Shown: in pieces, positions 24,522-39,500 of the stretch
How the letters are laid out: each line of letters begins with the position of its first letter
How positions within the stretch are numbered: the first letter of the stretch is position 1
Assembly (NCBI GenBank): GCA_963693305.1
Contig: OY855903.1
Coordinates: 24,456,455-24,520,454 of the forward strand
Direction: 5' to 3'
Length of the DNA stretch: 64,000 nucleotides
Source: Meandrina meandrites
Lineage: Eukaryota > Cnidaria > Anthozoa > Scleractinia > Meandrinidae
Made by a program: the position numbers and the translations under genes
The notes under the pieces: generated by a model
Databases searched by the model: none
Seen by the model: the letters and a program-made list of their open reading frames with translations, nothing else
What the model was told of the DNA's origin: nothing

Positions 24522-27500
24522 CTAGTGACCTTTGAGTTTGTATTTGATGAATCTGGTAAGATTTACTCTCGCAGCATCTACCACAGGAAAATGGTCTCCT
24601 AGTGTTCTTCGTTCACCTTTTATCTGGAGAAGAAACGAGAGAATTCTAGGGAACTGCACTAGCATATCGTAAGGATTTTACAATACCAATCACTGAAGCA
24701 GGACCGACTCAAAAATGAACTCAAACATACGTAGATTAAAGAGGAAAATTCACAAATTAAAAATGGAAAGTGTTAACTGTCCTAATCTATGTGATATTGT
24801 TTCTTTTTAAAGAAGAACGTATAGAAACAACATTTAGCAACAGGAGCTTTTTCAAAAGATCTTACCAACTGAAAATTGCATAATCATCAAATGCTCTGTC
24901 CTTCACATTATTGTTTTCGTCAACTACTCTACGACTGGTTAAAAAACAGTACCCTCGGGAAGAAGGCAACCAACCAATCACAAGCCTGGCCTACTCTAAC
25001 GTCACTCTCCGTTTTGAATCAGCCAATCAAAACACTCCTTACCCTGGATTTCAGGACTGGTGCCAACTGTTGTAGGTTTACCAGAAGGCCGATTGAGTCT
25101 GCAGCCGTGTTGACCAGCGGACCGTCAGCAAATGTATCAAATATGGCGTCCAGGGCTTCGCATATCAGCCATAAGCTGTGCTGACCGACGATGATATCAC
25201 GAAAAACTGTTCCCAGTGACTGAAAGGACAACAATTCACGCGCTAGTTTTTAAACTTGAACAGGTCCTGCGTTAAACTCTTCAAGGCAAAATGGTACAAG
25301 TGACCCACCAAATAAATTTAGTATCACTACTCCCAAAAAATGCATGAAAAATGATCGGAAATGAAACTTCCAAGACAAACAAAAGTACTCTAAAGTGAAG
25401 AAGAGGAAGGAGAGAATTAGAGAAATGTACTTGCATCATTGCAAACTGTTCACCCGCGAGAAAAAAATAACTTTCCTTGCCGTAAAGATTCGTCCTTTTC
25501 AGAAGCCTTTATAAACTTTGTAGCCTGGAGTGTGTTTCAAAATGTGCCTTTCAAAATAAGTGCATTCTTGACTAACGGGTTCACTTTTCAAATAAACAAT
25601 TCATTAATGTACTCTGGAGGGAGGGGTGAGGGGTACGCTTCACTTGTTTAGACTGTACGAGTTTTATAAAGAAGAATGAGATCTTTGAAGTTATATATCA
25701 GCTTCAGCAGTTGAAAAGAAACACAAAAACTTCTTTTTCGGACTTTCTGTTTTCACTGTTTAAGTAAAATAAGCCTAAAAGGATCACATTCTCTTTCGCT
25801 CTTTCTACCGAGGTTCACATATATGTTTACGATTTATTTCGGGTTTTTTTTGGTTTTTTTTTTCATTTCATACAGCATACGCTAATGTACAAATAGTAAC
25901 AAACCTTTAAAACCGCGAGGGTGTTGTCTTTTTTGGCGGCCATCTTGCCGATGAATCCCAGAATGCTAATCAGCTTGACCTTGACAGCTTCACATGACGT
26001 CTCAGCCGTGACTCGGCATAGTACGGTCACGTGCTCAGCTGTTATACACTGTGAGAAAGACAGGAATATAAGCTGACCGCTATTCAGTCTCCTATATCCC
26101 CAGTACTTTATAGTGTGGGTTTTCTAAGAGCACGTTGAACTATGCTACACGGTGAACATCGAAGGCCTTTTCGCGCGCATTTTTCACCGCCGACCGGCTA
26201 GCTCAGCTGGTAGAGTGTCGGACTACCGTGTGGGGGTGGGAGAGGGGGCTCGGGTTCGAACCCCAGACCGGACCAACACTCGGGGTCTACTAAAATAACT
26301 CAGGAGAATATGCTGCCTTTGCAGTGACATCTGCAAATGGTTAGATGTTCTAGTCTTCTCGGATAAAGAAGATAAACCGTAAGGATCGTGGATAATTTAC
26401 CCTCGGATGTAGAGTAGCTCTAACCGAGCTAATATCTCCGAGCATTTCAACAGTACAACGCGCAAGGACCAGACCATAACATCGGGAAACACGTGCCCTA
26501 CTCTTTATGATGAGTGTGGGTTCTTTAACGTCCTCTGTTGATCATAACAGCGAAGATACAGGAAACTTCACTTCACTTCACTTCACTTGACTTCACTTCA
26601 GACCGCGCGGTTTTTTCCCTGGGAGGCTGACCGGCTTTTTTCGCGGGCTTTTTTTTTTCGCTGACCGGCTTCTTCGCGCATTTTTCCCTCAGACGCTGAC
26701 CGGCGTTTTTCGCGCGCTTTTTTTTTCGCTGACAGGCCGTATCGCGCGCTTTTGTCACCTACACTAAATGCAGTTGAGAAAACATTGCCGTTTAAGTACC
26801 TGAAGAAAGTACAAATAACTTACTTGAGGCTCTCGTAAAGAGGCCATTTTGTCCATGATTGATCTAAGAACACCAGTGGCGGCTTCTAGGAAGTCTTCCT
26901 CATCAGAAACAAAACCTTTGGCTGGGTCAAAACAAAAAACAAAACCCCATTAGATCTCTAGAGTTCAACAGAACCATTCACCTCACTATCGTTGTTTTCA
27001 TCACGAATGTTACGGTACAAGCCCCACGAAAAAAGTGTTTGTTTTTTTTTTCATTTCCCACTGTCAGTGCTGTACATTATCTGGTTTTGTGATAACTTTG
27101 GTTACACTTAAATTCGCACTTACTTTCTGTGGCAAACGTGAGAGAGAAAAGCGAGCTCCAAAGCTGCCCAAGGGCTTCCTCTCCTCCTAGCAGGTCTGTA
27201 TCCAAGGCTGATACTATGTTGTTAAGACATATCAATGCCCTTGCTTGTACTATGCTTAATCTGAAAGAAAACAAAGCATATAACAAAATTACGACATGGA
27301 AGAACGTTTATTGGGTGTGTCATTCAATTCAATTAACGAGCCCCTTTATAACGGAGTCCTCTGCATAACGAACGACGTTCTTCAGCCCGACCGACCTAGG
27401 TTACAGTATAAAAATGCGTTGAGCAGAACCTCGACGTAATAACGAGATTCCGTTGTAAATGCTGAGGACATGCATTTTACCAGTCCCTTGCAACTTCGTT

Positions 27501-30500
27501 ATATCGACAAACGTCTTACGTTTCTGATACAGTTGAACCCCTATAAAGCGGCCACCCTCTGGGAAATGTAACTGGCCGCGGATTCGTCAGAAATTAGCAT
27601 AAGGCCTTTAAAAAAAAAAAGAGGTCGCATTATTTCAATACAAAAAAGCGTGAAAAGGAATAACTGAATCAGGTAAAGACGACAATAAACCGGTGTTTGA
27701 ATGATTTCAGTTTATCAGCCGTCACTGTCCGAGCTTGTTGACAACAAATCCAAACATCGTATATTACATTCTTGCTGGCCGCTAAATAAGGGCAAAAACA
27801 ATAGAAGACCGCTCATCGGGATGGCCAAAAGGTGGCCGTGGCCGCTTAAAAGTGGTTTTATTAACAGCATTATACTGACAATAGTTTCGGGACTTTAGTA
27901 ACTATAACGATTCGACTGTAGCTTCTTATTAACGAGTCTCCGTTGTAACAAACACATTTTTCCAGTCCCTTAGAACTTCGTTACATCAAAGTTCGACTCG
28001 ACAGATTCGACAAACGTCTTACGTTTCTAACAGCTTTTTTCCATCCGCATGCGCCCTCAAAGATTCGTAAATGCTTGCTTCACCAAAAGAACTCTTGCAC
28101 AGGACCTGAGGAGAAAGTTCGTCTCTTCGTCAGTTTTAACACCGTCACGGATGAACATGAGCAAGAAATACTATACAATCCTGGCCAGAAGTATTTAAGG
28201 CACCTGATAAAATCCTACAAAATGCTTTTCTATCTTATCGTCCTCACCTAGGGTGGATAGAAAGATTTCAGCATTGCATTAGGGGAAGGGAAGGAAAGCG
28301 AAGAAAAAGAACATTTAACAACAAAAAATTTTTATGAGGATTGTAGCTTTCCGTATCTACTTTCCCTCAAAGATCGTCTAAAACGCAACGATAAAAGCGA
28401 ACGGGAAAAGAGTTGGGTCTTCTTGTATTCGCCAAAACAAGGTTTTGCATGGAGACGCCCCCTCCCTCCTGTATTCTAGAAACACCTTGCAGGTAACAAT
28501 ATGGGTTTATTATTTCTTAAGGTCAAACGGTTAGGGAGGCTTTTATTGAAATGTCGCAAAATTAAGCAATCGCAGCAGCCACAATCAAGAGAAGCGCAAA
28601 CAACACAATAAACCAACGAGAGCTCGAAGGAAATGCAGGTGCTTTACCGTGCGTTTGCCTGGCGCTAAGCGCGAATGGTTTTAGTTTTGTCTCTGATTGG
28701 TTGAGTAGGAGGCAGGACTTCATTTAACCAATCACAGAACGTAGAAAAGTCGAACCTTAGCAACCATTTAATGATAACTGTCGAAACTCGATTGAAAACA
28801 ACTCTAAACGAGTTGTTGTTCAACTTACCCGTTTTGGAACTCCTTGTGTGACAATTGCGTTGATCATTTCAGCAGACAGACTTTCCGGACTCTAAAACAA
28901 GTGAAACAAAATAATTAATTTGACGGGCTACAGCCTTTGACAACTGTTTTCACAATAGCTGGGTCTAGTTTCCCGCTTCTATTCAGTCTCGATTTTGACG
29001 AGATTACCAAATTCACATTGGGGGTCCAACGAAAGCAACACAAAACAGTCTTACAATATACTGCAATAGTAACAATGAACAACATTTTTTGTTGTTGTTT
29101 TCCCCGTTGTCTTCGTCCAGTAGCTGTAGCCTGTTGGTCATTAGAAAACCGAATTCTCTGTCGATTTTCAAGACCGATCTTTGAGATCATTTTCCATGAT
29201 TCGATAAGGATACTTTTATTTAATTTTTATTTTAACATTGACCTTTTCTTTTTCATTTATTTACTTTCTGGGAAGCCGGCTAGTTAAGAAAAGCCCATTC
29301 CTGTTTCCAGCTCAGTATTTGCTTTGTCTTTTGTTTTGCTTTCGGGCTCTGACTTTTCTGTCTTGTATCTTTTAGCTGAGAAACTAGTATTGTATTTGCG
29401 ATATTTATCTGTTAATTCACCGTGTCCACAATAAGCAGAGCATTGCTAGATCCATTGACACTAATTAAAGTCGTTTTTCAACTTGGAAAAAATTACTTTT
29501 TTCGTGAGAATCCAGTCTCGGGAACTGTCTGAGCTCGCGGTTTTTGGCACTGACGTTGCTAAGTAACGTCCTGAAGTATAAACGACTTACGGTGTGCACG
29601 CGCCATTTTCTGATTGGTTCATTAGAATCGGAAACTATTCGGGTACTTTTCAGAAAGATTTACAACAAAGGTACCACTTGTTCCCCAGACTTAACAATGA
29701 AGAAACTCAACTAGAGGGCACATGGTAAATCTTCCTACCATGTCGACATCCTGTTCAGCGGCGGCGTCTTCCTCTGCTTCGTCTTCTACAGAGTCCAAGC
29801 TGGCGGAGTCATCCACGTCTTCCCATTCATCTTCATTTGCATCTGCAATGAATAAAACACGCTCTGTCATTATACAATGCCTAGCGTGACAAAACACTCG
29901 TAACGAATCAGTCACGAGCTGCACGCATCAATTGGAGCTGAATTGTGAATTATTCTGTAAATCCATTTAGTGCTGCTCATCTAGCAATCATTTGCAAAAC
30001 GTAATGAAATATTTTAGTTTTCAATTTCGGACTTGAGCAATTGTGATATTGAAAGACTTTCAAGAGATGTTAGCACATGTCTGATGTTAGCACCTGACCA
30101 AATTGGCGATTGTGTGACGTTGCTATACGTCCGCGTCCATCACGCTCTTCGAAGACTGGGATCGAGACAAATGATAGTCACGAGTTTTCACTATCACAAT
30201 AACACCAGGAAGTTACATAAGGAAGAAATGGCGATGCAAAGAGTCTGCTTTCAACTCTTTCTTCTTTGTACAACCTTTCTTTCTTTTATAAGCGTATCGT
30301 CTCTCTCAGTTAACCTACAGGATGGCCCATTTAATCATCAAGTTTCCCACGAAACCGAAATACAAGAGTACGTGAAATACTTCGCCAGACCGACTGTATC
30401 GAGTCCTCTCAAACAATTCCTCGACAAGCCGAGAAAATTGTTTGCTTTGGCAAAAGCAGCTGAATTAGCCGTCGATAGTTACAGCAAGAACTCGCTAAGA

Positions 30501-33500
30501 ACTTGCCGACTTCGGGGGATCGTCGATTTGAAAGAGTTACGTAACAATACGGAATATTGGTTTCACATCCTGGTGGTCGAAGAGGACAAGTTTCTTACGG
30601 AAGCCTTCTTCGAGGTAAAAATCTCTCATCTTTCTCTTGAAACAGAGGAGTTAGACTGGAGCAAGTTCAGCTTCCGCAACCATAAAAGCATCGGATCTGC
30701 TGAGGAGGAGTGTGATCAGCTGAGCAAACTTGCAAACTGTTCCAAATGCGGCCACCGAGGCGTATGCGAAAAGGGCACCGCTCGTATTTCTCCCTGGCTT
30801 GCATTCGCTCTCAAAACGCAACGAGAGATTCAAATCGACGAGCCATTTGACCAGATACAAATGGTGTCCGCGCACAACGCCTTTAACGACCGGGCAGATG
30901 GGTATGGTAGAGTTGATGACTGCCCCTGGCCACCCCCCTACAAAGATATCTGTCTGGACTTAGCCAACCAGGAATTCAGTTTTACTGATCTGCTCAACAT
31001 GGGTGTGCGTGGCATGGAAATAGACCCTTGGTGGTGTTTTGGCAAGATGCTGATGAGCCACGATGATGACAAAGCGTACCGGGGGTGTGCTCCCTGGGAT
31101 AGGGAATTTGAAGACGGGATGAAAGAAATTGGAGAGTGGGTGCACAAGCCAGAAAATGCCCAGGAAGTGATTCGCTTGTATTTTGAGGATGGTGCCACAC
31201 ACACATACGGTCATGATGACTTGATCAATGGGCCAGTTGCAAAGTACCTCGGAGATAAAGTTCTCACCCCCAATGAGTCCAAAAAGTACTTTCCAGGAAG
31301 GTGGCCCACCACGAGAGAGATGAGGAAAATCAATAAGACTGTCATCATCTCTGGGTTTGGTGACCAACATGGCGGAGAGTACATCTTTCACAGATACTGG
31401 CACGAAACAACAAGGAACAAGTTTGTTGCCAGCCCAAACTGTTCAGGTATTGACCGAGATAGCCCATCAAGAGTATACTGCGACAGCACGGAGTACCTCT
31501 TCTTCTGGAATGGTCCAAAAGAAACTGGTGTGATTCTAGACTTTTCAAAGTTTATGAAGTGCGGCGTGACATATCCAGCGGCTGATCAAGTCAACCCTGT
31601 TTTGCTGGAAACTGCTGTGTTCACATGGGCAGAAGGCGAACCATCAAAACCGCTAACAGAAGCATCCTGTGTGTTGTTGGATGGTAAGACAGAAAGGTGG
31701 CATATAGGTGACTGTCAAGAAGAGTACCTGTTTGCTTGTCAATCAATCAAAAATGTTGCTGATTGGGTGACTAGCGGTGAAACAGGACAGTACACTAAAC
31801 CAGTTTGTCCTGATGGCTACCATTTTAGCATCCCTCACAATGGCTTTCAACATCAGCAGCTAGTTAACGTCATGAAAGGCAGAGCTGTGTGGATTAACAT
31901 TACTCCTTATACTGACTTGCTGGTATGACACTAATTAAACAAGAGAAGGTGGGGCCAGGTGCATGCATGCCCCTCCATTATGGGTAGTGAGGAGAAATTA
32001 ACCTCCAAGATTGCCAACTGGAACATAACATAATTAACTAATTAATAGTTTCTTCAAATAGTTATTTTTGACACCAAAATAGTCTTGGAAGTGCCTGACA
32101 CCTGACAGTGACCATTGCACTGAGAGGTACAATAATTATTAAGTAACTATTAAGTTTTTTTTAGGGTACACCTAATATATAAGGAGATAACTTTAAGACA
32201 GTTTTACATTTTTAACCCATTTCTGTCATGTTTTTTACTTTAACAGAATGTTAGGTTTTATTTATTTAGCTCAGGAGAAAATGCCCTTATTAAGCTAAGG
32301 TTGCTCAAGGTTTCAAGTTGGTTATCATTTTTTGTTACATCAGGAAGCTCTGATTCTGATTCACTGGTGAACTTTTATGAATTATTTCTTTAATCTCTAA
32401 GTGTGATAAGCATCCAATATATTAATTTTTATAACAGTGGTTTTCTAACAATATTAATGTTGTAAAGGCAAATTAAACCTAATACATTCACATCTGGCCC
32501 ATCACAGCAAAATGCAAAATCACAAAAAACTGAACAGAACTTGAAGCGAAAACATACATGTATCTTAGTGTCAAGTGCAAGGAAACAAAACTTAGTTAAA
32601 ATAAAAGTTATGATTGGTGAGGATTGGGTGACATCTGATACCAAATATTTGATACTGCAATACAGAGAAATAAATACATGTATCACTCATAAAGTAGCAA
32701 TACTATGAAAAATATTAATGCCTTTGATAGGCTTTTACCACTGCACGTGACTGGATCCTGTGGTCTTTTGGTCAGCACCTGATGTTTATGAATTTGATAT
32801 GAGGCAATTCTTGTCAATAAATTGAAATCTTCAACTTCTTTGACTCGATGTTCATGTTATTGATGCAACTGGAAAATAAACTGAGCAACGATCAACACCA
32901 GCTGAGTCAATGACATCACAACATTGATATCAATGTCACAGAAAAAGGCCAGCATTGTATTGGTATGGTATCATTCTGAATAACTAGTATCATTGGCCCA
33001 TCCTAAAATTGATTGTTTTTTTTTGTTATATTTTGCTGCTGATTGGTTAAATAAACACTTTGCGATATGAATGGTTAGAACAAGTGGCACAAAATCTTAA
33101 AACCAATTAAATAACTAAGCAAATGCAACAACAAAACAAAATGTATTCCATTTGACAGTAAATTTTCTCTTCACAATAACCAATACAAAATCGAGTAGGA
33201 GTATCATAGTCACATACATGTAATAAAGATTTCATTACCAACTAAAGAATTTATAGATATTAATATATTACCAACTAGCCTGCGAACGCAGACGTATTTC
33301 CGGCTGTCGCTTGTCTCCGCCGAAAACTAACGTCGTTAGTTTTCGGCGGAGACAAGCGACAGCCGGAAATACGTCTGCGTTCGCAGGCTAATTACCAACA
33401 GAACTGTTACATGAATTTGTGAGTTAAAATCTTGGCTTATTAGGTAAACGTTTCATGACAGCAAATTTAATGGTGGGGGTAACCCCACAATGGGCTAGCA

Positions 33501-36500
33501 TCCTTTCCAGAAGGGAGTAGATATAGTCTTAGTCCCTTCATGCTACAGAAACCCACTTATGTCCAGGATTGAATGCAAGTATTGTTTTCCTAGTACTTCA
33601 TGTTTGATTTGGTTATTTGACATTTCCATATTACCTCATATGTGACAAAATTTGATGTGTTTTGGTGAACTTTAATTAATGAGGACACATTGTGATGTCT
33701 ATCATAAGGAACGTGCATCTCATAAGCGTTCAATCCTGGACATATCTGCAAAAACTGCGATAAACTCTGGCCTGAAAAGCATCCATGTAGAATAGCTGTA
33801 GGATTTTAACAAAGTGGACTTTTTCTAACCAGATAATTCCTTGTTTCATTTCATCTTGTGTGGGCTCATATTACAAAGAGTATTTGAATTTTGAATGAAT
33901 TTTATTGAAAATGTATTTTTATTAACATAATTTATTTTGAAGACAGGGTTTTTAAATTATTAAAAGTGTTTTCTAGCTTCTTGACTGTTTATCTATTCTT
34001 TTATTTGCATGTACATGTGTTTGAAGGGGTTTACATGTATCCAGACCTAACAGTCTAATCCAAGTACCTTTTCACTGTTTTGAGATTTATGGAAGCAATT
34101 ATAATACTCTTCCTTACCCAAAGTAGTCAAATTAAGGCCAAACCTAGTCAAGGGTCTCACAAAAATATGGGACACTTCACCCCCCCCCCCCCCCCCCCCA
34201 CCTCCCCTGTCTAGTTGGCGCAAAATGTCTCATACAATGTGGCATAAGCTTAGCAATAATTATTTTTCAACCAAGCTTAAGGTAACAAACTTACCATCAG
34301 GGCAACACATGTTTGAGAGAATCTCCAAAGCCAGTTGCTGGGCATTCAACAACATCTGGACATCTTCAATCTGAAAACCGTAATTAAAAAATAAATGATT
34401 CCCTGTTAATTTAGGTACAGTGAATGCTCATTAACTGTGAGGACTAACATACCACAACAAGTGTAGATTAGTCTAAACTTCTTAACTTTACAGCTCATTT
34501 TGGCCAGCACTGGTGTCAATGGGCTGTAATAAATATTAATAATTATTTATGCTTGTGATAGCCCATTGTCACCAATGCTAGCCAAACCCAGCTGTAGCAA
34601 TAATAGCCCAATTTCGATTATTAAAATTCAGCCTAAAACAATAGACCTCAGTACAAGGCTCCAGGGTATAAAATAAAGAGTTTGTGGCATTTATTCCCCA
34701 GAGACTCGTAGTTATGTTTATTGTTTTAGGCCGAGATTTAAAATATCGAAATTGGGCTATTGAGAAGATATATCAAACACTCAAGAGTGTTTCATCACAT
34801 TTCCAAACGTCTCAAAGTTCATCAACAATACTAAGTGTTCGTAATGTGATAAAAAAACTCTCTCCTGTATTCGATATATTATCTTTACTAAATTATAGTC
34901 CATAAAGGAAGAGATTTTAGCTGTACATGAATGCAGCTGAAAATCAGATACAAATGTGTTCCGATTTACACAACAAACTAATTTGTTGTGAACTTTCGCA
35001 GCTAAGATTTCTTAGCCATTACAACAGATTTGTGTTTACCTTGGTGGGTTCTGGAAGCAGTTTGCTGATGACATCAAAACAGTTCACATCAAGAACTTGA
35101 GACAAGACTTTGACAACAGCTTGAAGAAGTTCATTGAAACTACAGACTGGAATGGTGTAGCGGATGTTGTAAAGCACACCTGAATAACAATGAAAAAGCA
35201 AATACACACTCTGAGTGCGGGCACATGGCTGGGTTAATACAGGGATTTTCCACCTGTAGGAATGGCAAATAATAGTTAATTAACATTCCCTGGTTAAAAA
35301 TATTAAACTATAAGCTTTCGGCAACCAGTACTATTGTCTTCAACATTGCCTTTCACACGTTCCAGAAAATTTATAGTTCTTAAAATATTTTTAACAGGTG
35401 AACATTTACTATAATTTATATATGAATCCTGGTTATAGATCTTTGATTTTTTATGTGGTAACAGTGTCCATCTAAATGTAGGCACTGGCTCACTCTCATA
35501 GTGGAGGCCCCCAAGTGTCTCACTCTGCAGGCACCCATTGTCAACTTTAGCAAGCAAACTTGATGGCAATAATTATGTCAGTAAATAAGTTTTCAAAACA
35601 AATGGCAATAAAAATGAAATGCCTATACCTGCAGTCAAAACTTTCAGCAGCAGCATGTCGCTTGACGTGCCATCAGCCATTAGAGACTTCTCAAGAGTCT
35701 TCATCAGGTCACTGGAGCCACACAGAAGCTGAGCTGCTGAGTTGTTGTCTTCAGTAACAGTATGAAGACACTGGGCTAATAATGGAGGATGAAAATACAG
35801 ATAGCATCAACCTAATCTTAACTATACTATTACTGCTTTGATTATTCTAGATCACAAGGAAATAGACACAAGTCATCTTAGGAGAAACAAGATCCCTAGT
35901 AATATAAACTGATCTTGACGGTTTAATTGACCATGGTTCAATTAAGGGGGTTTGATAGTTGTCACTGTTAATGGAGAATGAAACTGCTCTAACTACAGTT
36001 TCTAAACCAAGGCACTCTTTCAAAGTCATCATTAAGATTGTCTGAAGATTTTCACCACTGCATTTATTTATCATGATCGTGATCAGTAGGACGGCCTTTG
36101 CCTTCCTCTAACAGGTTTTAATTGAAGGCGTGAGGGCAAGACGCGCAGATTAAGTTTTTGGCTAAATTGAACATTGTCAAAACAACTCCAAATTTCGCGT
36201 GCGAGTTTGTTTACGTGTGTTAAACACTGTCCGTATTTTTTCCCGCTGTTGTCTGCCTTGTTTCCAAAAAATTACGCATGCAAAAACTGGACTTTGACGA
36301 AAGAAACCTTTTGTTCCGCGAAACAATGAAATCAGCGAAGTTGAACCGATTACTGTTTTAACTCTACAAACATTAACCCTAGGGGTTAGGGTAAAAGGTT
36401 AGGGTTAGCATAGGGTTATCCTAGCAAAAATAAAGATATCTCTTCTTTTGAATTGCATGGCATGAGTCGGTATCTAAATAAAGTCAAGGATTAGTGTCTA

Positions 36501-39500
36501 GAGAGTGAACGCTTTGCAATCCGTAAATTTCGCTAAGCGAAATGATTATTTTTTGTGAATAACACTGCCGTTAGCAAAGCAAATTCAGTCCGTTTCACTA
36601 AAAAAGATACTTCCATTTTTGAACTACCGTGAACGGCGAACTTTTTTCCGCGAATTTTCACGCGTAAAGCATTCAAGTTTGCCTAGACAAACCGTCGCGT
36701 TTGGAGCATAAACATGTCAAGTTTTGGCAACTCAGCCTGTGTGTTTCTGGTCATGAAACACAGGTTTCGAAAACTTTTGCGTCGACGTTTTATGTTTCTT
36801 CAATGAATGTCGACAGCAAATGGCGGCTTTATATTTCTGGTAAATGCTGAGACAGCGATCTTGATCTTTGGTTCACTTGCAATACGCGACAGTTTGTCTA
36901 GACAAACTTGAATGTTTTGCTCGATCGTGAGAAAACGCGCTAAAAAGTTAGCCGTTCATGGTAGCTCGAAAATGGTAGTAAAAGTCTGGTTTCATAAAAC
37001 GGTTTTTTCAGACAACACAAAAGAAGTTAGTTTTAAGCTGAATAGGCTGTTTCTCCTACAGGCATGTTATGAATACACTGAATCAAATTTAAGCCGGCTG
37101 GAAAACCGATGGAAAAGAACAAGTCAGCTTAAACAAACAAAAAACTTACATGCAAGCCCGGGTTCAGTCTTGTCCTTTCATTCCTCTCGACAGACAGCGA
37201 TGAAGCAATCAATGGAATTCCATGATGTGCACTCACAAAATCTAAACGGTTGATTTTCATTCCGCTTGACTTGCAGTAAGCTCCTATTCTGTTCTTTTTG
37301 CACATGTGAAATGAATGAAGACTTTGCCGCCGCGCCTTTCGCCGGACTGTCAAGTCACGCTCAAAAATAACGCAATAATCACGATCAATGCATTAAAGAT
37401 TATTATGGGATGTGCGGTTATGGATTAATTAACACGTGACATCCTGAGATATCATATTCACTTTATAATCGAGACACATGTATTGTAAAATCACTTAGGA
37501 TCTAGAGAGTAGAATAAAAACCTTACATGGTGTCAGAAGTGGGATTCAACCCTTGCATCGGAAAACGAAGGTAAACCCGGCCGATAGCATCGACTAAGAG
37601 TCAGTGGGGACGACATGGCATCATCACAAATTCCTTTACCGGAGAAATTGGATTCAAAGAAACCCGAGGAGTGGAAAAGATGGATCGAACGCTTCGAATG
37701 TTATCGCATTGCTGCTGGCCTCTACGAAAAAGACGAGAAGGTCCAGATAAACACGTTGGTTTACGCTATGGGCGGAAATGCGAACGAAATCTTCAGAAGC
37801 TTTCAACTCGCTGAAGCAGACCAAGAATACGAGACCGTAAAAGGACGTTTCGCAACGCACTTCGTGGGCCGCACGAACGTCATTTTCGAACGAGCTCGAT
37901 TCAACCAAAGGGTTCAAGGCGAGCAAGAATCCGTAATCCATTTCATTGAGAGCCTGTACGAACTTGCAGACACCTGCCAGTTCGGAACTCTGAAAGAAGA
38001 ATTAATACGCGACCGAATCGTTGTTGGCATTCGTAACGCTGTGTTATCACAAAAGCTCATGCAAGACGATACGCTAACACTCAAGAAAGCCGTGAAACAA
38101 GCGAAGTCATCAGAGCTGGTAAAAGAACATCACGAAATCCTTAAAGGAGATGGCGAAGATGGAAAAATTAACCGCATTCGATACAAAAAGAGGAGACCAC
38201 CAAAAGATGAAGGAAAACTTCCCGAAAAATCGAAAGATCAGAAAAACTCTAGAAGGCCTCCCGTGAAGAAATGTTATCGATGTGGCAATTCGCCAACACA
38301 CAAAAGAGAAGAATGTCCAGCTATCAACGCGACTTGCCTGAAATGTAAGAAACGTGGTCATTACGCTTCAGAGTGTAAAAGCAAAATCGTTCGTTCGGTG
38401 GACGAAGAGATACAGAGTGGAACCTCAGACGAAGATTGTTATTTCCTTGGAGCAGTCGAAGGCGACAAATCCCAAGCCAAATGGTCCGTGAATTTATCAC
38501 TCGGGAAAGCAAACACGCGATTTAAAATCGATACTGGCGCAGACGTGACAGTCATCCCAGAGTCCTTGTACTTGCAAACCGTTATGGGCAAACTCCAAAA
38601 ATCCTCACGAGAACTGTTTGGACCTGGCCAGTCTAAACTTTCTGTAAAAGGAGTAATCAAAGGAAACCTGAAAACCGGAAGTGGCAAAACGACCACGCAA
38701 GAAGTCTACGTCATGAAAAACCTCAAAGAGCCATTGCTAGGACGACCAGCTATCGATGCCCTAAACCTTGTACAAAAAGTCGAAACAATTCATTCCAATC
38801 ACAGCGCAAGCATTGAGCAAGAAGCTAAAACAATGTACCCTAAATTGTTTAAAGGTCTGGGAGAATTGGAAGGAGAATTCAGCATCAAGTTAACACCTGG
38901 CTCAACACCTTACGCAATAACAACGCCATGACGTGTAGCACTACCTCTCATGCCGAAGGTCAAAGAAGAGCTACAGAGAATGGAAAACCTTGGCGTCATT
39001 TCGAAAGTTGACATACCAACCGATTGGTGTGCAGGCATGGTTGTTGTTCCAAAGCCTGATGGGAGAATCCGCATATGTGTCGATCTAACGAAGCTCAATG
39101 AGAGTGTTCTACGCGAGACATACCCTTTACCAAAGATTGACAACCTGTTGGCCCAAATCAGTGAATCAAAGTTCTTCACCAAGTTGGACTGCAATTCTGG
39201 ATTCTGGCAAGAAAAGCTCGATCCAGATTCCCGCTTGTTGACGACGTTCATCACACCATTTGGCAGGTTCTGTTTCAATCGAATGCCATTCGGGATCAAG
39301 TCCGCACCCGAACACTACCAAAAGAAGATGAGCCAGATATTAGAGGGATCCGAGGGCCATATCTCCATTATTGACGACATGCTCATCCATGGGAAAACCC
39401 AAGAAGAACACGACCGTAGACTCAAAGCAGTGTTGAAGAAACTTGATAGCGCCGGGGCCTAAATGCAGAAAAGTGTGAATTTTCAAAGAAAGAAGTCAAG

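Noticed and set aside
26573..26758. Lysine/arginine-rich - strand ORF
   Set aside because: Derived from the CGCTGACCGG tandem array; no start, domain or splice support.
36912..37253. 113-codon ORF beside the gypsy 5' LTR
   Set aside because: It starts inside a MITE end and lies within repeat-derived sequence; no family similarity seen.
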